Below, piece after piece: positions 34,550 to 44,320 of a stretch of DNA of 64,000 nt. Each line of letters opens with the position of its first letter. Positions within the stretch are counted from its first letter, which is position 1. The notes below the pieces were generated by a model. It saw nothing but the letters and a program-made list of their open reading frames with translations. It did no database searches and was not told the origin of the DNA. This DNA is from Terriglobus sp. TAA 43. Lineage in GTDB: Bacteria > Acidobacteriota > Terriglobia > Terriglobales > Acidobacteriaceae. The stretch is taken from the NCBI RefSeq assembly GCF_000800015.1, contig NZ_JUGR01000002.1, positions 670,030-734,029 of the forward strand, in the 5' to 3' direction. Made by a program: the position numbers and the translations under genes.

Positions 34550-35260
34550 TTACGCCTTTGCGGCAGCCTCAGCGACAGCCTGATCCAGCTCAATGCCAGG
34601 GCCCATCGTGGAAGAGATGTACATCGCCTTGATGTACTTGCCCTTGGCAGCAGCCGGCTTCGCCTTCACAACGGCGCCGATCACGGTCATTGCGTTCTCG
34701 ACCAGCTTCTCCGCTTCAAAGGAGCTCTTGCCTACCGGAACGTGAACCAGCGCGGTCTTGTCTGCGCGGAACTCGACCTTACCGGCCTTGATTTCCTTTA
34801 CAGCAGCAGCCACATCGGTGGTCACAGTGCCCGTCTTCGGGTTCGGCATCAGGCCACGGGGGCCGAGAACCTTACCGAGACGACCGATCGAACGCATCAT
34901 GTCCGGCGTTGCGATCAGGGCGTCAAAGTCCGTCCAGGATTCCTTCTGGATCTTTTCAACGAGCTCTTCGCCGCCGACGATGTCTGCACCGGCTTCTGTA
35001 GCCAGACGCTGGTTTTCCGCGGTCGAAATCACGGCAACCTTCTTCGTCTTGCCCAGACCGTGGGGCAGCAGAACGGTCGCGCGGACCATCTGGTCAGCAT
35101 GACGCGTGTCTACGCCAAGGCGCAGGGTGATGTCGACGTTCTCATCGAACTTCGCGTACTTGATCTTCTGCAGGAGGGGGACTGCGTCCGTCAGGGCGTA
35201 GGTGCGGGGCTCAACAGCCGCGCGCGCCTTAGCCAGATTCTTCGAAATCTTGCGTGCCAT
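34550..35260 (-). CDS. rplA: 50S ribosomal protein L1
   Basis: 236 residues from the ATG at 35260; the open frame upstream is non-homologous. It includes the L1 signature region ([22 protein letters not shown]) near 119-140 and the typical C-terminal MGPGIELD. L1 binds the mobile L1 stalk of 23S rRNA. The usual partner rplK is not immediately upstream. The gene has a promoter about 290 bases away and is probably the first gene of the rplAJL-rpoBC transcript. Confidence 0.97.
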   Translation of the reverse strand: MARKISKNLAKARAAVEPRTYALTDAVPLLQKIKYAKFDENVDITLRLGVDTRHADQMVRATVLLPHGLGKTKKVAVISTAENQRLATEAGADIVGGEELVEKIQKESWTDFDALIATPDMMRSIGRLGKVLGPRGLMPNPKTGTVTTDVAAAVKEIKAGKVEFRADKTALVHVPVGKSSFEAEKLVENAMTVIGAVVKAKPAAAKGKYIKAMYISSTMGPGIELDQAVAEAAAKA

Positions 35261-35555
35261 TCCTATTCCTTTGTCTCCCACCGCCTGAACCATTGGACAA
35301 AGCGGGCTGATGGATTCTTCTAGCCCAGCGGGCATGCCTCGCGCTGACATCCGGACTTTCGTCCACTTACAGCGAGGGCCCCGCCCTTTATCCGCAGCGT
35401 AATTTTCACGCTGAACCCGTCCCGAATTGCGATTACTCAACTGCTGCGGGGAACGAGCCGTTCGGCCGTGGTGTTGGACGGAAGCTGCTTTCGCAACTTC
35501 CATGTATTCGAGGACCGCTGCACTGAGTGCAAACGGAGGCTCGGACACTCTTATC

Positions 35556-35584
35556 AGTATCCGGCGAAAGGATAGAAATGTCAA
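35556..35584 (-). promoter_or_regulatory. Promoter for the rplA-rplJ-rplL-rpoBC operon
   Basis: On the minus strand TTGACA (35584-35579), a 17-base spacer, and GATACT (35561-35556). Transcription would begin near 35549, leaving a leader of about 290 bases before rplA. The 539-base gap (35261-35799) has no gene. It holds this promoter, the leader, and a start region for the divergent VanZ-like gene. Confidence 0.7.
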
Positions 35585-35799
35585 GCACAAGTGTGTTTCA
35601 GTCTGTGGGACGGGCAAAGGTTTCGAGAAGACCGTGATTTCTTCCACAGCGACAAACGCCGCCAAATACACCTAAACACATCTATTTCAATAGTTTGACG
35701 GGGTGCTACGGAATGGCACGCTAGTTGCATCTACCCAGTGCAGACGCGAGATGGACCACCGTCTCCTGAAATTTGACTTCCCCCGGAGGGACTGTAGTT

Positions 35800-36519
35800 A
35801 TGGCTATTGCAAGAACGGCTCCCGCATCTGTACGCAATCAGCAGATCGCCTGGCTTCCTGTACTTTTCGGCATTGCCGTTATTTGCGGCGAATCCACGAA
35901 TACCATGGGCGCGAACCACACCAGCATCTGGCTGTCTCAGCTCGCCGCCTGGTCTGGCCACTCGGACGGTCTTGTCGCTCTCGTCAATCATCTTCTGCGG
36001 AAGTCGGGCCACTTCACCGGCTACGGTCTGCTGGGAATTTTCTTTGCGCGGGGATGGTACTCGGTCCTTCGGCGCCGTGTCGTTGCCAGCTGGAGCACAC
36101 TTCGTATGCGGGCAGCGATGTTTGGAATTCTATCGACGGCTGTGATCGCATCGGCCGATGAGATTCATCAGATCTTCCTGCCAACACGCGGTGCGTCTAT
36201 TTGGGATGTGCTTCTTGATACCAGTGGAGCGGTTGTGCTGAATAGTCTGTTTCTTGCGTTTCTGGCAGCGCGACGCAACGCCCTGCTGCATCCGCAAACC
36301 CAGTTCATCACCCTGGGACTGTCGTTCGCACAGCTGCCGGAACAATTCGCAAACTCGCACGACGTGCGGATTCTGCGCGCTCAATCCGTGAAAGGTATTG
36401 CCGAAATTCGCCGCGGAGTTCGCAACACGAAGCGCTGGTCGGCCCCCTCGCTGCGGACGCCTACTTTTACTCGCTCGCAGGGCGCAGCAACTTCCCTAAC
36501 AGAAACGACAGAAGGATAA
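35800..36519 (+). CDS. VanZ-like membrane protein 1
   Basis: 239 residues from the ATG at 35800 (CGGAGG about ten bases upstream). It has about four transmembrane segments and the VanZ pattern: a histidine-bearing LRKSGHFTGYGLLGIFFARG motif, then ASADEIHQIFLPTRGASIWDVLLDTSGAV with the DEIHQ and D...D...G signature. VanZ-family proteins are associated with teicoplanin resistance, but most are of unknown role. After the VanZ domain (to about 160) come about 80 basic, non-conserved residues. It converges on a second VanZ-like gene, and their 3' ends overlap by 53 bases. Confidence 0.82.
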   Translation: MAIARTAPASVRNQQIAWLPVLFGIAVICGESTNTMGANHTSIWLSQLAAWSGHSDGLVALVNHLLRKSGHFTGYGLLGIFFARGWYSVLRRRVVASWSTLRMRAAMFGILSTAVIASADEIHQIFLPTRGASIWDVLLDTSGAVVLNSLFLAFLAARRNALLHPQTQFITLGLSFAQLPEQFANSHDVRILRAQSVKGIAEIRRGVRNTKRWSAPSLRTPTFTRSQGAATSLTETTEG

Positions 36520-36991
36520 GACAGGCAGCGCCGCTGGTATCCAGCCACACATCGGATACCAGCCCGGTGCGGTCTGCCATAAAGCTTTGGTGCAGCTCGT
36601 CCAACGACGCCACCAGAGTCGTGCAGGCAAGCGCCATTCCCATGGCGTAACCACGCCAAACACCTTCCGAACGATGCTTCATTGGGATCAGCCAGAAGAG
36701 CAACCACGCTCGCAGCCATGCGAGCCCCAGCAGCCCGTAGCCAGTGAAATGTCCGGTCTTGCGAATGTGGTGATGGATCGTCAACCATCGCTCAGCAGAA
36801 ACGCGCCCTGCAATCGCCTGATATACCGCCTGCAGCCATCCCGAAGTGTGATCCGACGAGAATGTATGCGTCGATTCCGTTGCGATCGCCACCAGCATGA
36901 TCATTACCGGTAGCCAGGTGCGAAGCAGCCAACTCAGAAAGGTTGTTGTGGCGGGAGCCTGACGGCCACCAAGTAGTACAGGCCGGCTCAT
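36467..36991 (-). CDS. VanZ-like membrane protein 2
   Basis: 174 residues from the ATG at 36991 (a GTG directly before it is also possible; AGGAG lies six bases upstream). Four hydrophobic segments. The signature matches the opposite-strand neighbour: IRKTGHFTGYGLLGLAWLRAWLL and ASLDELHQSFMADRTGLVSDVWLDTSGA. The pair is therefore paralogous but in convergent orientation. It overlaps VanZ-like 1 tail to tail by 53 bases. Function unknown; not a vancomycin-resistance cluster, since no vanHAX genes are here. Confidence 0.82.
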   Translation of the reverse strand: MSRPVLLGGRQAPATTTFLSWLLRTWLPVMIMLVAIATESTHTFSSDHTSGWLQAVYQAIAGRVSAERWLTIHHHIRKTGHFTGYGLLGLAWLRAWLLFWLIPMKHRSEGVWRGYAMGMALACTTLVASLDELHQSFMADRTGLVSDVWLDTSGAACLILLSFLLGKLLRPASE

Positions 36992-37050
36992 CACAGCTCC
37001 TGCTTTGAGATAGGGTCATCTTGAGTCGAAATTCCTGACGCACATAGCGA

Positions 37051-37077
37051 AGGGCCGCATGGAATTCCATGGGCCCT
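37051..37077 (-). terminator. Hairpin after rplQ
   Basis: Stem AGGGCC + CATGGAA pairs with TTCCATG + GGCCCT with one bulged G, starting about 28 bases after the rplQ stop. The following minus-strand bases (TCGCTATGTG) are not U-rich, so termination is uncertain. It is the end of the alpha operon. Confidence 0.5.
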
Positions 37078-37105
37078 CTGCTGTCATGCTCAATTCAAAA
37101 GCGGC

Positions 37106-37576
37106 TTACGCTGCTTCGCTGTTCTCGTCGCCACCCTGCTCGGCAAGCTGCTTCTGCAGCTCTTCGCGCTTCTTGGCCTTGAGGTCTTCGCGCTTCTGCT
37201 GCTTCGCGCCCAGTTCCTTCTCAGCACCCAACAGTTCGATGATGGCCTTTTCGCCGCCATCGCCCTGACGGAAGCCCGCCTTCACGATGCGCAGGTAGCC
37301 GCCCTGACGATCGCCGTAACGGGGAGCCACAGTGGCAAACAGACGGGTCACGGACTCGTCCGTCATCATGAACGCAAGAGCCTGACGACGCGAATGCACG
37401 TCGCCCTTCTTGCCCAGGGTGATCATCTTTTCAACGAGCGGGCGAACTGCCTTGGCCTTTGCCAGGGTCGTCTCCACGCGATCTTCAATCAGAATCGAGG
37501 TCACCAGGTTGCGCAGAAGAGCGCGGCGGTGGCTCGTGTTCCGTCCGAGTTTATTTCCAGCTTTGCGATGACGCAT
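37106..37576 (-). CDS. rplQ: 50S ribosomal protein L17
   Basis: 156 residues. The L17 core is intact ([24 protein letters not shown], then [17 protein letters not shown]). The last 40 residues are a charged Lys/Glu/Gln-rich tail ([19 protein letters not shown]) that extends beyond the minimal bacterial L17. It is the last gene of the alpha operon, 175 bases after rpoA. Confidence 0.96.
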   Translation of the reverse strand: MRHRKAGNKLGRNTSHRRALLRNLVTSILIEDRVETTLAKAKAVRPLVEKMITLGKKGDVHSRRQALAFMMTDESVTRLFATVAPRYGDRQGGYLRIVKAGFRQGDGGEKAIIELLGAEKELGAKQQKREDLKAKKREELQKQLAEQGGDENSEAA

Positions 37577-37751
37577 AGTACTTACCTTCCAATTTCAAAT
37601 TCGACGGCTCGCACTGGAGCGCATCGCTAACACTAAGCTTTCAGCCACAGCTCTTAGCTTATCGCTTCTGGCGAATACCCAGAAGGAAGCTAAGTGCTTC
37701 GCTCCGTCGCCGGCACCTAACTTATGCAGTTAAGTGCCAGCGACTAAGAGC

Positions 37752-38840
37752 TTAAAAGTTTTCCGTCTCCGGCATTACGAGGTCGTCCTCATCTTCGTCT
37801 TCTTCATCATCGAAGTTGCCGAAGGAGGCGGCCAGCGTTGCCGCAGGCAGAACCGAGGTCGGTCCCGGGACCGGGTTGCCCTGATCGTCGATCTTCATGC
37901 CGAGCGAGAGGCCCATCTGAGCAAGGATTTCCTTGATCTCGTTCAGGCTCTTGCGGCCGAAGTTCTTCGTCTTCAGCATCTCGGCTTCGGTCTTCTGAAT
38001 CAGTTCACCGATCGTCGCGATGTTGGCGTTCTTCAGGCAGTTGTAGCTGCGAACCGACAGTTCCAGTTCCTCAACCGAACGGTTCAGGTTGTCGTTACGC
38101 AGAGCAGGACCGTCGTGCGATCCATCCAAGCCGCTCTCCAGCTCTTCTTCAAAGTTGATGAAGATCGTCATGTGATCCTTCATCAGCTTTGCCGAGAGAC
38201 CGAGTGCGTCAGCCGGAAGTACCGTGCCGTTCGTCCAGATTTCGATGGTCAGCTTGTCATAGTCGGTGATCTGACCGAGACGTGCTGCCTCGACTGCGTA
38301 GTTCACCTTACGTACAGGCGAGTGAACCGAATCCACCGGAATGAAGCCGATACCAAGGTCCGGATCAAAATTCTTGTCTGCCGAAACGTAGCCACGGCCA
38401 CGCTTCAAGCGCATTTCCATGTCCAGCTTGCCGCCTTCAGACACGGTTGCGATGTAGATGTCCTTGTCCAGGATCTCTACGTCGCCGTCAGCTTCGATCA
38501 TGCCGCTGGTGACAACACCGGGCTGATCTGCACGCAGATACAGAGCCTTGGGGCCGTCGCCGTTCAGCTTGAACGGGATCTGCTTCAGGTTCAGGATGAT
38601 GTCGGTCGCGTCTTCCACCACACCGGTGATCGACTGGAACTCGTGCAGCACGCCTTCAATCTTCACGGCCGTGACAGCGGCGCCTTCGATGGAGCTGAGC
38701 AGGGTGCGGCGCAGGCTGTTGCCTACCGTCGTACCAAAGCCACGCTCAAAGGGCTGCGCGCTGAACTTACCGTACTTCTCCGTCAGCGTTTCGGTGTCAA
38801 CCGCAAGACGCTTCGGCTTTTGAAAACCTCTCCACAACAT
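37752..38840 (-). CDS. rpoA: DNA-directed RNA polymerase subunit alpha
   Basis: 362 residues. The N-terminal dimerisation domain ([25 protein letters not shown]) and the C-terminal helix-hairpin-helix domain ([23 protein letters not shown]...[14 protein letters not shown]) are complete. A 45-residue acidic tail after the C-terminal domain ([11 protein letters not shown]) is longer than in E. coli. It assembles the polymerase core and contacts activators and UP elements. It follows rpsD by 210 bases. Confidence 0.97.
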   Translation of the reverse strand: MLWRGFQKPKRLAVDTETLTEKYGKFSAQPFERGFGTTVGNSLRRTLLSSIEGAAVTAVKIEGVLHEFQSITGVVEDATDIILNLKQIPFKLNGDGPKALYLRADQPGVVTSGMIEADGDVEILDKDIYIATVSEGGKLDMEMRLKRGRGYVSADKNFDPDLGIGFIPVDSVHSPVRKVNYAVEAARLGQITDYDKLTIEIWTNGTVLPADALGLSAKLMKDHMTIFINFEEELESGLDGSHDGPALRNDNLNRSVEELELSVRSYNCLKNANIATIGELIQKTEAEMLKTKNFGRKSLNEIKEILAQMGLSLGMKIDDQGNPVPGPTSVLPAATLAASFGNFDDEEDEDEDDLVMPETENF

Positions 38841-39012
38841 TGGCTACTCTCCTCATTTCCTGGCTTCATCGCATGCCGCGAAGCATTTTGCGGTGCGTGA
38901 AGGTCGGTTCCTTCGGTTGAGTCACTTCAGGGAACCCCGTATTGCTACAGAGCCCCAGGTGGGACTTACGGCCATAACATCGAGTGGCCGTGCCTCGATT
39001 CGAAGCAGCTAC

Positions 39013-39044
39013 GCGGCAGATGCGAGCGAACCCGCATCTGCCGC
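39013..39044 (-). other. Perfect stem-loop just after rpsD
   Basis: A 12-base perfect stem (GCGGCAGATGCG/CGCATCTGCCGC) with an eight-base loop begins six bases after the rpsD stop. It has no U-tract. It may stabilise or mark processing of the polycistronic mRNA. Confidence 0.55.
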
Positions 39045-39050
39045 TATGGC

Positions 39051-39680
39051 TTACTTCGAGTACAGTTCGACGATCAGCTGCTCGTTGACCGGGATCTGGA
39101 TCTCTTCGCGCTTCGGCAGAGCGAGAACCTTCACGGTGCGGCCTTCGCGGTCGATCTGCAGCCAGGTGGGCTGTGCCAGACCGGCGTGGAACTGAGCCGC
39201 GCCTTCCACAATGTCGAGCTTCTTCGTCGCTTCCTTCAGTTCAACATTGTCGCCAATCTTGATCTGGTAGGAAGGAATATTTACCTTCTTGCCGTTCACG
39301 AGCACGTGGCCGTGACGGACGAGCTGACGAGCCTGGCGACGCGAAAGGGCGAAGCCCGCGCGGTATACCAGAGCATCAAGACGGCGCTCAAGCTGCTGAA
39401 GCAGCAGTTCGCCGGTAACACCGGTCTTGTTCGAAGCCTTCTCGTAGTACGAGCGGAACTGGCCTTCGAGCGTGAAGTAGATGCGCTTTGCCTTCTGCTT
39501 TTCACGCAGCTGCAGACCGTAGCCTACGATCTTCTTCGCGCGTGCCTGACCATGCTGTCCCGGGGGGAAGTTGCGCTTGTCGATGGCGCACTTTTCGCTA
39601 AAGCAACGGGATCCCTTGAGGAACAACTTAACTCCATCACGCCGGCAAAGACGGCAGACAGCTCCTGTGTAACGTGCCAT
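39051..39680 (-). CDS. rpsD: 30S ribosomal protein S4
   Basis: 209 residues. The N-terminal zinc site is Cys9, Cys12, Cys26 and Cys31 (the zinc-binding form), followed by the S4 RNA-binding domain ([45 protein letters not shown]). It nucleates 30S assembly on 16S rRNA. It follows rpsK by 134 bases that include a stem-loop. Confidence 0.97.
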   Translation of the reverse strand: MARYTGAVCRLCRRDGVKLFLKGSRCFSEKCAIDKRNFPPGQHGQARAKKIVGYGLQLREKQKAKRIYFTLEGQFRSYYEKASNKTGVTGELLLQQLERRLDALVYRAGFALSRRQARQLVRHGHVLVNGKKVNIPSYQIKIGDNVELKEATKKLDIVEGAAQFHAGLAQPTWLQIDREGRTVKVLALPKREEIQIPVNEQLIVELYSK

Positions 39681-39767
39681 TGAATAACTCTCTTTCGAAA
39701 CTTCCGATGTCGATCGCTTTACAGCCTGGCTGGCCCTTCATCGCGATCCAGTTGAAATGATTGAAAT

Positions 39768-39809
39768 CCCGCAGTGGAGGCACAGAATTCCATGCCTCCA
39801 CATAGCGGG
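39768..39809 (-). other. Stem-loop just after rpsK
   Basis: A nine-base stem (GTGGAGGCA/TGCCTCCAC) is extended by CCCGC/GCGGG across a small internal loop, beginning five bases after the rpsK stop. It has no U-tract. Confidence 0.5.
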
Positions 39810-39814
39810 AGAAC

Positions 39815-40231
39815 TTATACGCGGCGACGCTTCGGCGGGCGACAGCCGTTGTGCGGGATCGGCGTGACGTCGCGGATGCTACGCACATCGATACCGGCAG
39901 CAGCCAGCGCACGTACTGCCGACTCACGGCCCGAACCGGGGCCGGAGACGCGCACGTCAACCGAACGCAGACCGTGATCGCGAGCAGCAGTGGCAGCGTT
40001 CATAGCAGCCTGCTGTGCCGCGAACGGCGTTCCCTTACGCGAACCACGGAAGCCGAGCGAACCCGAGCTCTTCCAGCTGAGGGTGTTGCCCTGCTGGTCC
40101 GTGATGGTCACGATGGTGTTGTTGAACGATGCCTGGATGAATACCAGACCGTACGGGACATTTTTCCGTTCCCGCTTCTTAAACTTCTTGCCCTTGCCGG
40201 ACTTTCCGGCTGCATTCTGCTGCTTAGCCAT
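39815..40231 (-). CDS. rpsK: 30S ribosomal protein S11
   Basis: 138 residues. The S11 core is complete ([34 protein letters not shown] VSGPGSGRE segment, [20 protein letters not shown] end). It starts with a basic N-terminal extension ([14 protein letters not shown]). The ATG overlaps the rpsM stop by one base (TAATG). It forms the platform of the small subunit near the mRNA exit. Confidence 0.97.
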   Translation of the reverse strand: MAKQQNAAGKSGKGKKFKKRERKNVPYGLVFIQASFNNTIVTITDQQGNTLSWKSSGSLGFRGSRKGTPFAAQQAAMNAATAARDHGLRSVDVRVSGPGSGRESAVRALAAAGIDVRSIRDVTPIPHNGCRPPKRRRV

Positions 40232-40611
40232 TACTTAGTCGCCTTCTTCTTTCCGGCAACCGTGCCCTTACGGGGGCCTTTGCGCGTGCGGGCGTTCGTG
40301 TGGGTGCGCTGTCCGCGAACAGGCAGGTTACGGCGGTGACGGATACCGCGGTAGCTCTGGATTTCCATCAGGCGCTTGATGTTGAGACCGATTTCTTTGC
40401 GGAGATCGCCTTCAATGCCGCCTTCCTGCTCGATGACTGCACGGATCTTGTTCAGCTCATCCTCGTCCAGCGTGCTTACCTTGCGCAGGGGATCGATTTC
40501 CGCCTTTGCAAGAATCTGCAGCGCGCGAGTGTCGCCGATTCCGTAGATGTAGGTGAGTCCGATGCGTGCCTGCTTGTTGTTGGGCACATCGACTCCGGCA
40601 ATACGTGCCAT
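40231..40611 (-). CDS. rpsM: 30S ribosomal protein S13
   Basis: 126 residues: [24 protein letters not shown] at the start, [26 protein letters not shown] near the end. It lies in the head of the 30S and contacts the P-site tRNA and the 50S. It follows rpmJ with a 193-base gap in which no gene is seen. Confidence 0.97.
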   Translation of the reverse strand: MARIAGVDVPNNKQARIGLTYIYGIGDTRALQILAKAEIDPLRKVSTLDEDELNKIRAVIEQEGGIEGDLRKEIGLNIKRLMEIQSYRGIRHRRNLPVRGQRTHTNARTRKGPRKGTVAGKKKATK

Positions 40612-40804
40612 GTGTCTTTCCTCGTGTACTTCTTGGTCCTGACGCTGTCGTACAGAACCGGGTTATGCGGTGTGACCCGGGGTTCATCGCAAGCCTTTGC
40701 TTCGGCTAACTCGCCCCTGAGGAACGTCTCCACACTTAGTAAGTCTTCTCTAAGTGGAAGCCGCGGGTTCCGCGGTGTTTGTTACTCAAACAAGCTGCTA
40801 CAGG

Positions 40805-40918
40805 TTATCCCTGGCGCTGCTTGTGCTTTGCAACTTCGCAGATCACTCGTACAACACCCTTACGGTGAACGATCTGGCACTTGTCGCAAATCTTCTTAAC
40901 TGAAGCGCGTACCTTCAT
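40805..40918 (-). CDS. rpmJ: 50S ribosomal protein L36
   Basis: 37 residues, translated by hand from the sequence: it begins [15 protein letters not shown] and ends AKHKQRQG. The zinc ligands of the C+ form are visible (CDKC, a later Cys and the His of AKHK). This is one of the smallest ribosomal genes and falls between infA and rpsM, its usual place. Confidence 0.95.
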   Translation of the reverse strand: MKVRASVKKICDKCQIVHRKGVVRVICEVAKHKQRQG

Positions 40919-40979
40919 TTGCTTCTTTCCTTCTCCAGCAGATCATCGTGCGCCTGCTGTGTTGTTATCCGCTACAGAA

Positions 40980-41198
40980 CTACTTGTAGCGGTACACAAT
41001 ACGCCCGCGGTTCAAGTCATACGGGCTCAACTCAATAGCGACACGGTCTCCGGGGAGGATGCGGATGAAGTTCTTGCGCATGCGGCCGGAAACGTGGGCC
41101 AGCACCTGGTGCTTGTTCTCCAGTTCCACCTTGAACATCGCGTTCGGCAGGGTTTCTACAACCACTGCCATTACTTCAATTGCATCTTCCTTCGGCAA
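40980..41198 (-). CDS. infA: Translation initiation factor IF-1
   Basis: 72 residues, standard length. The OB-fold pattern is complete ([57 protein letters not shown] in order). It blocks the ribosomal A site during initiation. It lies 44 bases after map and 61 before rpmJ. Confidence 0.97.
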   Translation of the reverse strand: MPKEDAIEVMAVVVETLPNAMFKVELENKHQVLAHVSGRMRKNFIRILPGDRVAIELSPYDLNRGRIVYRYK

Positions 41199-41242
41199 AC
41201 CGTCTCCTTGTAACTACTCACAACCACTACTGCAAACTTCAC

Positions 41243-41992
41243 TTACTGCGTGAGGACGACCGGACCATCTTTCGTAACAGCTACCGTGTGTTCGAAGTGG
41301 GCGCTCATGCTGCCGTCCGTCGTCACTGCGGTCCATCCGTCCTTCAACACCTTCACGTCAGCCGTTCCAGCGTTAATCATCGGCTCGATCGCAAGCACCA
41401 TGCCTGCCTTGAGCTTTGTTCCCTTGCCGCGCTTTCCGTAGTTCGGAACCTGCGGGTCTTCGTGCATGTTCTTGCCGATGCCGTGGCCTACAAAATCCTT
41501 GACCACACCGTATCCTTCGGCTTCGCAAATCTCCTGCACGACCGCGCCAATGTCACCTACCGTGCCACCAACGCGTACTTCCTGAATCGCCTGCTCGAGC
41601 GACGCTTTCGTCACATCCAGCAGCTTGCGTGTTTCCGGGCTGATCTTACCCACGGGGTACGTTCCCGCTGCGTCAGAGTAATAGCCTTCCAGAATCACGC
41701 CGCAGTCCACCGACACAATGTCGCCTTCCTGCAGAACCTTCTTCTCCGAGGGGATCCCATGGATCACCTCGCTGTTCACTGAGGTGCACAGGCAGCAGGG
41801 GTAATCGTTGTATCCCTTGAATGCCGGCTTGCCGCCCAGCTCACGAATCTTTGCCTCGGCAACGCGCTCCAGATCCATCGTTGTGGCGCCCGGCTTCACA
41901 GCCGCTTCCACTGCAACGTGGACCTGACGCAGGATGCGTCCGCTTGCACGCATCTTCTCGATTTCCTGCGGTGTTTTAATCGCGATCGCCAT
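41243..41992 (-). CDS. map: Methionine aminopeptidase, type I
   Basis: 249 residues. The dinuclear-metal ligands of the pita-bread fold are recognisable: Asp in SVDCGV, Asp in YYSDAAGTY, His in FVGHGIG, and Glu in LAIEPM, with a final Glu in SAHFEHTVAV. It removes the N-terminal methionine of new proteins. It lies nine bases after adk, so the two are coupled within the secY-adk-map-infA block. Confidence 0.97.
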   Translation of the reverse strand: MAIAIKTPQEIEKMRASGRILRQVHVAVEAAVKPGATTMDLERVAEAKIRELGGKPAFKGYNDYPCCLCTSVNSEVIHGIPSEKKVLQEGDIVSVDCGVILEGYYSDAAGTYPVGKISPETRKLLDVTKASLEQAIQEVRVGGTVGDIGAVVQEICEAEGYGVVKDFVGHGIGKNMHEDPQVPNYGKRGKGTKLKAGMVLAIEPMINAGTADVKVLKDGWTAVTTDGSMSAHFEHTVAVTKDGPVVLTQ

Positions 41993-42001
41993 CGGTACTG
42001 C

Positions 42002-42754
42002 TTACATGCCCTCGCGCCGCAGACGCTTCAGCGCCGCGACGATTGTTTCCGTTACCACTTCCACCGGCTGCTCGCCGTCCACAACCTCAAACCGGCCCTG
42101 GGCGCGATAATGCTCGATCACCGGCGCAGTCAGATCCGCAAACTGCCGCATCCGCTCCGCAAAAACTTCTTCGGTGTCGTCCGGGCGCTGCACAAGCGGC
42201 TGACCATCCACATCATCAACCCCCTCAACGAGCGGAGGATTGGTGTAGATGTTGTAAATCCGCTTGGAGACCGGACCTGTGCGCCGACCAGTGATACGAC
42301 GCAACAACTCATCATACCGAACTTCGATACTTACTGCAACGACTGGAAGTCGTCCGGCAGGCGTGATTTCGCCGTTTGTACCCGGGAATCCGTCTCCGAA
42401 AAGCTGCGCGTCCAGCCACTGTGCCTGCCCCAACGTCCGGGGATAGCCGTCCAGGATGTAACCGCGCGCGGCATCCGGCTGGCTTAAACGCAATGCCACC
42501 ATACGGTTAACCAACTCATCCGGCACGAAGATGCCCTGTGCCACCAGATCCTGAAACTCGAGGCCTACCGGGGTGCCCAGCTTGATGTTCTCGCGGATGA
42601 TGTCGCCGGTGGAAATCTGCGGGATGCCCCACAGGTCCATCAGGATCTGCGCCTGCGTTCCCTTGCCTACTCCGGGTGCGCCCAGAAGAAGCACCGGCCC
42701 AGGGATGAAGCCATCCACTGGAGCCGGTGTTTGATTCAGTTCATGTTCTGACAC
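42002..42754 (-). CDS. adk: Adenylate kinase
   Basis: 250 residues from a GTG at 42754, six bases after secY; no ATG precedes the P-loop in frame. It carries the GAPGVGKGT P-loop near 26-34, STGDIIRENI, DGYPRTLGQA, and the LID arginines in RRITGRR. The LID lacks zinc cysteines. It is longer than E. coli Adk (214) because of an N-terminal extension of about 20 residues and extra loops after DAQLF and before the VVDGEQPVEVV end. Converts ATP and AMP to two ADP. Confidence 0.94.
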   Translation of the reverse strand: MSEHELNQTPAPVDGFIPGPVLLLGAPGVGKGTQAQILMDLWGIPQISTGDIIRENIKLGTPVGLEFQDLVAQGIFVPDELVNRMVALRLSQPDAARGYILDGYPRTLGQAQWLDAQLFGDGFPGTNGEITPAGRLPVVAVSIEVRYDELLRRITGRRTGPVSKRIYNIYTNPPLVEGVDDVDGQPLVQRPDDTEEVFAERMRQFADLTAPVIEHYRAQGRFEVVDGEQPVEVVTETIVAALKRLRREGM

Positions 42755-42760
42755 GTCTGC

Positions 42761-44158
42761 TTACCAGCTCCGCCGGCCACGCGAACGGCCGCTCTTTGGC
42801 GTGAAGCCTTCGTAATGACGCATGATCAACTGCGACTCGACCTGTTGAACAGTGTCCATGGCCACGCCCACTACGATCAGCAGCGAGGTACCGCCGAAGT
42901 AGAAGTTCACGCCCAGACCATTCGTGATCCAGTTGGGCAGGCGATCAAAGAACGGTCCAACCAGCCAGAGATGGTTCAGGTGCACACCGGAGATCATCAT
43001 CTGCGGAATGAGCTGAATGATGATCAGGTAGATGGCGCCGACCAACGTGATGCGGGTCAGGATGTCGTTGATGAAGTCGCTCGTACGACGGCCGGGACGG
43101 ATGCCGGGGATGAACCCACCATACTTGCGCAGGTTGTCGGCAATGTCATCCGGACGGAAGACGATGGAGATGTAGAAGTACGCGAAGAAGATGATCGCGG
43201 CGGCGCTGAGAATCTGGTACCAGGGCTCGCCCGGCTTCAGACCATCTGCAATCACGCGGAAGAACGTGTGATTCTGTACGAACTGCGTGTTTGCAAAGAG
43301 CAGCGGAGCCGACAGGATCGACGAAGCGAAGATCACCGGCATTACACCACCGGAGTTCACCTTCAGCGGCAGATGCGTCGACTGACCGCCCATCATCTTG
43401 CGGCCGACAATACGCTTCGCATACTGCACCGGGATGCGGCGCTCCGACTTTTCAACGAAGACGATGAAGTACACGACGCCGACCATTGCAACGATGAGGA
43501 TGGCAATTGCCAGCGGCGTGAATCCGCCCCATGCTGAATCGCGAGCCTTCTCGTACAGATCGTTAATGCCGTTCGGCAGGCCAGCCACGATACCCGTGAA
43601 GATCAGCAGCGACATACCGTTGCCGATACCGCGTTCTGTAATCTGCTCACCCAGCCACATGATGAAGCCGGTACCGGTCGTAAGCGTCAGCACGCAGAGC
43701 GCAATGAACGACTTCGAACCCATCGTCACCATCGGCGCGCCGGTCGTGGACTTGGTAAGCATCATGGCAATCGCGAACGACTGCACAATGGCCAGCAGCA
43801 CTGTTACGTAGCGGGTCCACTGTGTGATCTTGCGGCGACCCACTTCGCCTTCCTTCTGCAGCTTGGCCAACGGCTCATAGATCACCGTCAGCAACTGGAA
43901 GATGATGGACGCCGTGATGTACGGCATGATTCCCAGCGCGAAGATGGTGAGGCGGCGAAGCGAACCACCAGTGAACAGATCCACAAGACCGAGCGAGGAG
44001 CCGGCATTCTGCGCAAAGTACTGCGCCAGAAGGTCAGCGTTGATACCGGGCGTGGGGATGTGTCCGCCAAGGCGGTAGACGGCAAGCAGGCCAAGCGTAA
44101 ACAGAACGCGTTGGCGTAGCTCAGGAATGCGGAAGATATTGGCCAGCTTGTCAAACAT
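42761..44158 (-). CDS. secY: Protein translocase subunit SecY
   Basis: 465 residues with ten transmembrane segments, the plug region after the first, and conserved loops (GIMPYITASIIFQLL, then SGGVMPVIFASSIL near the seventh helix, and a basic C-terminal GFTPKSGRSRGRRSW). It forms the Sec channel with SecE and SecG. It lies in the usual place between rplO and adk. The 162-base gap to rplO contains a six-base CGAGCC/GGCTCG hairpin (44234-44250) and no gene. Confidence 0.97.
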   Translation of the reverse strand: MFDKLANIFRIPELRQRVLFTLGLLAVYRLGGHIPTPGINADLLAQYFAQNAGSSLGLVDLFTGGSLRRLTIFALGIMPYITASIIFQLLTVIYEPLAKLQKEGEVGRRKITQWTRYVTVLLAIVQSFAIAMMLTKSTTGAPMVTMGSKSFIALCVLTLTTGTGFIMWLGEQITERGIGNGMSLLIFTGIVAGLPNGINDLYEKARDSAWGGFTPLAIAILIVAMVGVVYFIVFVEKSERRIPVQYAKRIVGRKMMGGQSTHLPLKVNSGGVMPVIFASSILSAPLLFANTQFVQNHTFFRVIADGLKPGEPWYQILSAAAIIFFAYFYISIVFRPDDIADNLRKYGGFIPGIRPGRRTSDFINDILTRITLVGAIYLIIIQLIPQMMISGVHLNHLWLVGPFFDRLPNWITNGLGVNFYFGGTSLLIVVGVAMDTVQQVESQLIMRHYEGFTPKSGRSRGRRSW

Positions 44159-44320
44159 CGGCGGGGCTTATCCAGTCAGGCCTTGCGGCCCGTTCTACTT
44201 AAACTTTCGGAGTTATCCGATACAGGCAAAGGCCGAGCCATCACGGCTCGACCCTTCCCTTGAAATCCGTGTGCCTTCATTCTACGCGCAGAGACCGCAG
44301 ACGCGCAGCGAAGACACCAC

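Noticed and set aside
35800..36991. Glycopeptide-resistance cluster
   Set aside because: Two VanZ-like proteins alone do not make a resistance cluster; no vanH, vanA or vanX homologues are present.
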